From the NCBI RefSeq assembly GCF_026013605.1, contig NZ_JAPDPJ010000040.1:1-59858 (forward strand): a stretch of 59,858 nucleotides of DNA, read 5' to 3'. Made by a program: the position numbers and the translations under genes. Numbering within the stretch: the first letter of the stretch is position 1; each line of letters starts with the position of its first letter. The notes beneath the pieces were generated by a model. That model ran no database searches. It saw only the letters and a list, made by a program, of their open reading frames with translations, and was not told the origin of the DNA. Of this stretch, positions 54,112 to 59,858 are shown piece after piece. The DNA comes from Plebeiibacterium sediminum. GTDB lineage: Bacteria; Bacteroidota; Bacteroidia; Bacteroidales; Marinilabiliaceae.

Positions 54112-56823
54112 ATGAAAAAAAAACTAAGAATTTACGCTAATAAATATGCAATTGCAATGTTGCTATTTGTTTTTTCAATTATTGAACTTTCTGCACAATC
54201 AGGAATATATGTTGGAGGTCATTTTCGCCGTGAAAGAAGCCACACGATAGATGACTTAAAAGCTTCAGGATTTCAATATGTAATTTTGTTTAATATAAAC
54301 GTGGAGTCAAATGGAGACTTGACGACAGATGGTGAAATAATATGCTCAGATGGAAATTATGTATTTAACAACACTCAGCCTTATTATATAGATGATGTAA
54401 CAGCCTTAAAAACTGGAACAACATCTATTACTCGAGTAGAACAATGTATTGGAGGGTGGGGAAATCATTCTTACACAAACATTAAAAATTTGATTGCATC
54501 AGAGGGAACAGGAACATCCAGTATTCTATATCGAAATTTTCAGGCATTAAAAAATGCAATCCCTTCAATAGATGCTATTAACAACGATGATGAAGAAGCT
54601 TATGATGTAAATTCAGCAACAGCATTTCATGTTATGTTGGCGGATATCGGGTTTAAGACCTCTATTGCACCATACATGAATAAGAACTATTGGGAAAGTT
54701 TAACTACAAATATTAATAATCAGCGTACAGGAACTGTTGATTTTATATATCTGCAATGCTATGATGGAGGTGCAGGTAATAACCCTTGTGATTGGGATAT
54801 TAATGGCATAACCATGCATACCGGAGGGTTAACTTATGAAGATCAGAATGCCCTAGTGGACAAAATGATTTCTGCCAGGGATAATTGTAATTCAAAGGGA
54901 GGTTTTTTCTGGGTATACAATGATAATACCGTGAACCTAGCAACTCTTGCGTCCAATGTAAATTACATTTTTAGCAACTTTGAAGTAAACCTGCAAGAAC
55001 CATGTATATTTTATAACAATATTGATTACGGATTTTTTGAAAATGGATTAGCAGTTGGCGAGTACAATGTTTCAGACCTTGAAGCAGCAGGTATTACTAC
55101 AAATTCCATATCATCATTAAAAGTTTTGGAAGGATTTAAAGTTATAGCATATGATGGAGATAATTTTGACGGTGAATCAACCACTCTTACCGGAGATATA
55201 GATTTTATTGGTTCAGATTGGAATGACCGAATCTCCTCAATTAAAATAGTATCCGATGGAGATACCGGTTTAGAAGGAACTTATTATCTACAAAATCGCA
55301 ATAGTGGCCTATATATGGATGTGGAGGGAGGACCAACAAATGTAGAAGATGGAGCAAACATTCAACAATATTATTGTACAGGAAATACTAACCAGCAATT
55401 TCAGTTTACACACCTCGGTGATGGCACATACAAAATTACTGCTGTGAACAGTGGAAAAGCAATTGATGTGAGTGATTTTAGTAAAGATAATTTTGCAAAC
55501 ATACATCAATACACATATGATGATTTATTAAATCAACAATTTGTTGTGGTTGAAGTAGATAATAGTTACTACAAATTAGTATCTAAAAATAGTGGTAAAA
55601 TTATCGAAGTACTTTATTCTAGTTCAGATGCAGGAGCAAATGTGAACCAATATGACAACAATGGACAAACAGGAGGCCAATGGAAACTTATTGCAGTTAA
55701 TAAAATAGCTACAGATATTACAAATATAGAAGGAACAATAAACGTACAATACGATGATGCTAATTCTGACGAAAGATATCCAAATCTAATTGATGATGAT
55801 ATTAATACTAAATATTTAACTTTTCATGCCTCAGGATGGTTGCAATATCAGGCTGTAGGTGACTATGCTATTTCCAGTTACACAATAACATCAGCTAATG
55901 ACCATCATGAAAGGGATCCTCTTAATTGGACATTGGAAGCATCTGAAGATGGTAGTAATTGGACAACTATTGATACTCGTACAGGAGAAGATTTTACTGA
56001 ATTTTTACAAACACGTTCCTTTAATGTTTCTTCTCCTGGAGCATATTCTTATTTCCGATTTAATTTAACTAATAATAGCGGAACAGTTTTACAATTAGCA
56101 GAAATTGAATTAATAGGAGTTGAAGTAGGGTTAAATGATATAACAAATGAAGGTGGAACGATAACTGCTCAATATGATGATTCCAATACATATGAAAGAT
56201 ATCCAAATCTGATTGATAATAATGTTAATACTAAGTATTTGACTTTTCATGACTCAGGATGGATTCAATATCAAGCATTAGGAAGTTATGTTATAAATGG
56301 CTACACAATAACATCTGCAAATGATGAACATGATAGAGATCCTCTTAATTGGTCATTATATGGCTCTAATGATGGCAGTAATTGGGCAACATTGGATATT
56401 CGTACAGGAGAAGAGTTTACAGATTATCTACAAACCAATAGTTTTAGTTTTGTAAATAGTACAGCTTATACGTACTACCGGTTAGATATGACAAATAATA
56501 GTGGAAGTATATTACAACTGGCAGAAATAGAATTATTAGGTTACCAAGCTTTAAAAAATGCAACTATTGTACAACCTATGTCTGATTCAGAGAATTTCGT
56601 TGAATTTTATCCCAATCCGGCAAATGAATACTTGAATATTAATAATTACGAAGCAAACTATTCAGTTGAGATTTTTAATATGGCAGGAATGTTAAAATAC
56701 AGAAAAACTAATAACTCAGGACCATGTCAAATAGATATTCAAAAATACCCAAATGGAATGTATATTCTAAATATAAACTCCAATATTTCTAAAATTTCGA
56801 AAAAGCTAATTATAAAACATTAA
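54112..56823 (+). CDS. GH18-like secreted protein with crystallin, ricin-type, two F5/8C and T9SS domains
   Basis: 903 residues. Signal peptide to about 29. The N-terminal domain (30-310) looks like a TIM barrel related to GH18: the stretch DAINNDDE at 154-161 fits the DxxDxDxE catalytic signature with Asn in the second place, and FIYLQCYDGG at 211-220 fits the later Q-x-Y motif. Then a beta/gamma-crystallin-like segment (about 335-382), a ricin-type beta-trefoil lectin domain (about 388-530), two near-identical F5/8C modules (about 535-670 and 675-810) and a T9SS tail (FYPNPANEYLNI). GH18 includes endo-beta-N-acetylglucosaminidases that release high-mannose N-glycans, which would suit this locus, but chitinase-like or non-catalytic roles remain possible. 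Confidence 0.7.
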   Translation: MKKKLRIYANKYAIAMLLFVFSIIELSAQSGIYVGGHFRRERSHTIDDLKASGFQYVILFNINVESNGDLTTDGEIICSDGNYVFNNTQPYYIDDVTALKTGTTSITRVEQCIGGWGNHSYTNIKNLIASEGTGTSSILYRNFQALKNAIPSIDAINNDDEEAYDVNSATAFHVMLADIGFKTSIAPYMNKNYWESLTTNINNQRTGTVDFIYLQCYDGGAGNNPCDWDINGITMHTGGLTYEDQNALVDKMISARDNCNSKGGFFWVYNDNTVNLATLASNVNYIFSNFEVNLQEPCIFYNNIDYGFFENGLAVGEYNVSDLEAAGITTNSISSLKVLEGFKVIAYDGDNFDGESTTLTGDIDFIGSDWNDRISSIKIVSDGDTGLEGTYYLQNRNSGLYMDVEGGPTNVEDGANIQQYYCTGNTNQQFQFTHLGDGTYKITAVNSGKAIDVSDFSKDNFANIHQYTYDDLLNQQFVVVEVDNSYYKLVSKNSGKIIEVLYSSSDAGANVNQYDNNGQTGGQWKLIAVNKIATDITNIEGTINVQYDDANSDERYPNLIDDDINTKYLTFHASGWLQYQAVGDYAISSYTITSANDHHERDPLNWTLEASEDGSNWTTIDTRTGEDFTEFLQTRSFNVSSPGAYSYFRFNLTNNSGTVLQLAEIELIGVEVGLNDITNEGGTITAQYDDSNTYERYPNLIDNNVNTKYLTFHDSGWIQYQALGSYVINGYTITSANDEHDRDPLNWSLYGSNDGSNWATLDIRTGEEFTDYLQTNSFSFVNSTAYTYYRLDMTNNSGSILQLAEIELLGYQALKNATIVQPMSDSENFVEFYPNPANEYLNINNYEANYSVEIFNMAGMLKYRKTNNSGPCQIDIQKYPNGMYILNINSNISKISKKLIIKH

Positions 56824-56942
56824 AAATATTGATATATACATTAAAGAAGGCGTTTCATTAATTCTGCTTAATTAAGTTGTTGGCTTCATTGATAATTAAG
56901 TAGGAATGAATATAGTTAGCAAATAAATCAGTTCTTTTTATT

Positions 56943-56978
56943 CTCTATTCAAATTGATATTTATCAATTTGAATAGAG
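56943..56978 (+). terminator. Perfect 17-bp inverted repeat before the last GH92 gene
   Basis: ctctattcaaattgata (56943-56959) and tatcaatttgaatagag (56962-56978) are exact inverted copies separated by two bases. It lies 120 bases after the previous stop and 48 before the next ATG. There is no T run after it. It could be a terminator, an mRNA-stabilising hairpin or a dyad operator. Confidence 0.55.
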
Positions 56979-57025
56979 ATGATTTATTCGAACATAATAG
57001 AAGTACATAACTTAATATTTTAACT

Positions 57026-59329
57026 ATGAGGTTCATGAAAAAACGACAAATATTAATTGTTGCTGCTGTATTATTTACAAAGCTTTATAGCTGGTCACAG
57101 CTTAATTCTAAAGTGTCTGAGAATTCAAAATATGTAAATCCATTTATTGGTACAGGTTCTATAGATAGTTTAAGTCTATCTGGAAGTAATTTTCCAGGAG
57201 CAGTATTTCCTTTTGGATTCGTTCAATTGAGCCCAGATACTGATGCTGAACCTGAAGATCCATGTAGCGGTTATGACTATGCTGATAATAGAATTGTAGG
57301 GTTTAGCCATACACATCTTAGTGGTACAGGAGTAGCAGATTTATTTGACTTTTTATTTATGCCTTTTAAGGGAGAGCCTAAATGGTATCCATATGATTCT
57401 GAAAGTGAAAAGGGATATAGTTCTATATTTGATCACAAGAATGAAATAGCTACGCCTGGATATTATAGTGTTTTTTTGGATGATCAGAAAATTAAAGTTG
57501 AACTAACCGCTACCGAACATTGCGGAATACATCGTTATATGAGTGAGGGGAAAGAACCATTTTCTTTAATTATTGACTTAAATCACTCATTAGATAAAAA
57601 AAGACCATATTGGTCATGTAAAGTTATTGATGCACAAATTAAAATTATTAATAATCATATAATTGAAGGTTATCGTACTCTAACAGGTTGGGCAAACCTT
57701 CGTAAAGTTTATTTTAGGGCTGAATTTTCCAAAGCATTCAATAAAACAGAGATAAAATCAGGAAATAAAATATATTTAGATGAGAAAATAGCGAACCATC
57801 AGAATTTAAAAACTATTATTACATTTGATAATAATGAAGAACCTTTGGTTGTTAAAGTAGGCATTTCTTCTGTGAGTTATGAAGGAGCTCAAGAAAATTT
57901 AAAAGCTGAAATTAAGGATTTCAATTTTAATGAAATTAGAGCTAAAACAGAAAATCAATGGAATAAAGAATTATCCGTTATAGAAATTGAAGGAACAGAA
58001 GAACAAAAGAAAATATTTTATACTTCCCTATATCATACATTCATTCATCCCAATAACATAGCTGATGTAAATGGTAATTATATTAACAGTAATGGTGAGT
58101 TAAGAAATTCAAAAGAGAAAAAATATTATAGTACATTTTCGTTATGGGATACTTATAGAGCAGAACATCCTTTATTAACAATAATTCAAGAGAAACGGTC
58201 AGTTGATTTTATTAACTCAATGCTAGATCATTATATGGAGTATGGTTACTTACCTATTTGGCAATTATGGGGTAAGGAAACTTATTGTATGATAGGTAAT
58301 CATGCAATACCGGTTATAGTTGATGCTTACCATAAGAAAATTCCTAATATAGATTATAATCTTGCTTATAAAGCGATTAATGCATCATCGACAATATCAC
58401 ATCAGAATTCAGCTTTCAATATTTTAGAAAAATATCAATATATACCGGAGGATCTAGAGTCTCAATCAGTATCAATTACTCTTGAAATTGCATATAATGA
58501 TTGGTGTGTTGCTCAAATGGCAAAAGGATTAGGGTATATAAATGATTATACGCATTTTAATAATAGAAGTGAATTTTATCAAAATCTATTCGATTATAAT
58601 ATTGGTTTTTTTAGAGCTAAGGATAGTATTGGAAATTGGATTGAACCATTTTCTCCTTTAAAATATGGAGGGAATGGAGGTTATCCATATACAGAAGGCA
58701 ATGCATGGCAATATTTGTGGTATGTTCCTCAAGATATTTATTCTTTTATGAAGATGTTTGGAGGAGAAAAGCAATTCGCCGATAAGTTAGATGACTTCTT
58801 TACCTTAGATGCAAAACCAAGTGATGTAAATGGGAATGCCTCAGGATTTATTGGTCAATATGCACATGGAAATGAACCTAGTCACCATATAGCATATTTA
58901 TATGATTACGCAGGTCAGCCATGGAAATCTCAGTATTATACAAATAGGATAGTTAATGATCTTTATTCAAGTAAACCTTCTGGTTATTCTGGAAATGAAG
59001 ATTGTGGCCAAATGTCCGCTTGGTATATATTTTCTTCAATGGGTTTTTATCCTGTAAATCCAGCAAATAATGTTTATGTATTTGGTTCACCGCAATTGAA
59101 TAGTGCTGTAATTAAGTTGTCTAAAGGTAAAAAATTTGAAATAATTACTCACGAAAGGAGTGATGAGAATATTTATATTCAAAAGATTCTTTTAAATGGT
59201 AAACCTTACAAGAAGATTTATATAAAATATCAAGATATCATTATCGGAGGCAAAATTGAGTTCTTTATGGGATCTAAGCCAAATAGAAACATGGTAAATT
59301 ATGATAAACCGCCGTTACTATCATTTTAG
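57026..59329 (+). CDS. GH92 alpha-mannosidase, classical motif type
   Basis: 767 residues; Sec signal peptide ending near SWSQ (the ATG at 57035 is an alternative start). It carries the commonest GH92 motif set: FPGAVFPFGFVQLSPDT, GFSHTHLSGTG (about 92-102), YTEGNAWQYLW with the general-acid Glu, QYAHGNEPSHHIAYLYDYAGQPW, and GNEDCGQMSAWYIFSSMGFYP with the base/metal acids. This HLSG plus HGNEPSHH combination differs from the HQPSPWIND/HGNQP pair of the GH92s at 18082 and 39708, so it should handle a different linkage, probably among the ordinary alpha-1,2 or 1,3 side chains. It is followed by a GH125 gene. Confidence 0.92.
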   Translation: MRFMKKRQILIVAAVLFTKLYSWSQLNSKVSENSKYVNPFIGTGSIDSLSLSGSNFPGAVFPFGFVQLSPDTDAEPEDPCSGYDYADNRIVGFSHTHLSGTGVADLFDFLFMPFKGEPKWYPYDSESEKGYSSIFDHKNEIATPGYYSVFLDDQKIKVELTATEHCGIHRYMSEGKEPFSLIIDLNHSLDKKRPYWSCKVIDAQIKIINNHIIEGYRTLTGWANLRKVYFRAEFSKAFNKTEIKSGNKIYLDEKIANHQNLKTIITFDNNEEPLVVKVGISSVSYEGAQENLKAEIKDFNFNEIRAKTENQWNKELSVIEIEGTEEQKKIFYTSLYHTFIHPNNIADVNGNYINSNGELRNSKEKKYYSTFSLWDTYRAEHPLLTIIQEKRSVDFINSMLDHYMEYGYLPIWQLWGKETYCMIGNHAIPVIVDAYHKKIPNIDYNLAYKAINASSTISHQNSAFNILEKYQYIPEDLESQSVSITLEIAYNDWCVAQMAKGLGYINDYTHFNNRSEFYQNLFDYNIGFFRAKDSIGNWIEPFSPLKYGGNGGYPYTEGNAWQYLWYVPQDIYSFMKMFGGEKQFADKLDDFFTLDAKPSDVNGNASGFIGQYAHGNEPSHHIAYLYDYAGQPWKSQYYTNRIVNDLYSSKPSGYSGNEDCGQMSAWYIFSSMGFYPVNPANNVYVFGSPQLNSAVIKLSKGKKFEIITHERSDENIYIQKILLNGKPYKKIYIKYQDIIIGGKIEFFMGSKPNRNMVNYDKPPLLSF

Positions 59330-59549
59330 AGTTAAATAGAATAAAATGTATTAATTAGTTTAAAAGTAAGCAATTATGGCGTATACTTTTTTAATCATTA
59401 AAGTGTTGTGATTTATAATTGTATGATTGTTAATGTATCGTATTGAAATGTACATAAGGAAAGCAGGAAATAATTAAATTATATTATTAGGTGAATTCAA
59501 AATTCACTTAATAGAACAGAATAAATTTCGATAATTTTTTAAATAATAA

Positions 59550-59858
59550 ATGAAAAGAATGAAGAAAAAATTTTTTGGTTTAAAGGCTTGTTTAATACTG
59601 TCTATTATATCAATTGGCGAATTAAAAGCTCATGATATAGTTATGCCTGTGGATAATACAAATGTAGCAGTTAAGGTAAAGGAGCAAATTTTTCAATCAC
59701 AAAGACCAGCTAAAGCAGATCGTTTATTTGTATCTAAAGTAATTGATAAGGAAATCTTTCGGATTAAAAAGTTATTAACTAATGCAAAGCTTGCCTGGAT
59801 GTTTGAGAATTGTTTTCCAAATACCTTGGATACTACGGTTCGGTATAGAAAAACAGAT
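59550..59858 (+). CDS. GH125 exo-alpha-1,6-mannosidase, 5' part cut by the window end
   Basis: 103 codons are visible, open to the last base. After a leader that looks like a Sec signal (MKRMKKKFFGLKACLILSII), the sequence reaches KLAWMFENCFPNTLDTTV, identical over this stretch to the GH125 at 21495, so the family is clear even though the catalytic residues lie beyond the edge. The leader lacks the twin-arginine motif of the PUL 1 copy. Placed at the end of PUL 2, it supplies the exo-alpha-1,6-mannosidase step there. The start codon ATG is at 59550-59552. Confidence 0.88.
   Translation, partial: MKRMKKKFFGLKACLILSIISIGELKAHDIVMPVDNTNVAVKVKEQIFQSQRPAKADRLFVSKVIDKEIFRIKKLLTNAKLAWMFENCFPNTLDTTVRYRKTD

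Noticed and set aside
1-59858. tRNA or rRNA genes as island attachment site
   Set aside because: No cloverleaf or rRNA-like sequence was seen on either strand.

Overview
This window comes from an AT-rich member of the Bacteroidota. It carries two SusC/SusD transporter pairs, many SPII lipoproteins with acidic residues after the cysteine, type IX secretion (T9SS) C-terminal tails on several large proteins, and an ECF sigma/FecR anti-sigma pair. A marine or gut Marinilabiliales-like bacterium is a reasonable guess, but nothing here fixes the genus.

Layout. 1-2092: remnants of three insertion sequences (a frameshifted IS4-type transposase, a short IS66 TnpA-like ORF, and the N-terminal half of another DDE transposase). 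2093-5088: scar of an older polysaccharide utilisation locus (PUL), with an operator-like repeat cluster, the 3' end of a susD carrying an in-frame stop, and an intact secreted GxGYxYP protein. 5335-7836 (minus): a membrane-spanning regulator with a periplasmic kelch propeller and a cytoplasmic SARP-type DNA-binding/BTAD part, divergent from PUL 1. 8156-22928: PUL 1, with a tandem-domain lipoprotein, GH76, SusC (no STN domain), SusD, DUF3823 lipoprotein, GH92, an endonuclease/exonuclease/phosphatase (EEP) protein and a Tat-exported GH125, followed by a small tatA-like gene (23042-23218). 23221-24985: a graveyard with relics of an alkaline phosphatase, a second copy of the fecR 5' region, and a GH130. 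25092-28415: a secreted metallo-beta-lactamase-fold fusion protein. 28821-30674: divergent ECF sigma and FecR anti-sigma genes. 30771 to the right edge: PUL 2, all on the plus strand: SusC with STN domain, SusD, Ig/LamG lipoprotein, GH76, GH92, GH38, basic-secretory-protein peptidase, F5/8C protein, GH92, EEP, secreted GH130, GH18-like protein, GH92, and a GH125 cut by the window end.

Function. GH76 (endo-alpha-1,6-mannanase), GH125 (exo-alpha-1,6-mannosidase), GH92 and GH38 (alpha-mannosidases) and GH130 (beta-mannoside-active) together are the known toolkit for fungal/yeast alpha-mannan and high-mannose glycans. Two EEP proteins, the alkaline phosphatase relic and possibly the metallo-beta-lactamase-fold protein could deal with mannosyl-phosphate. 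The peptidase and the GH18-like protein could deal with the protein and N-glycan core of mannoproteins. The two PULs look like parallel mannan systems under different control: PUL 1 by the kelch-SARP regulator, PUL 2 by ECF sigma/anti-sigma signalling through the STN domain of its SusC. Substrate assignments are inferred from families.
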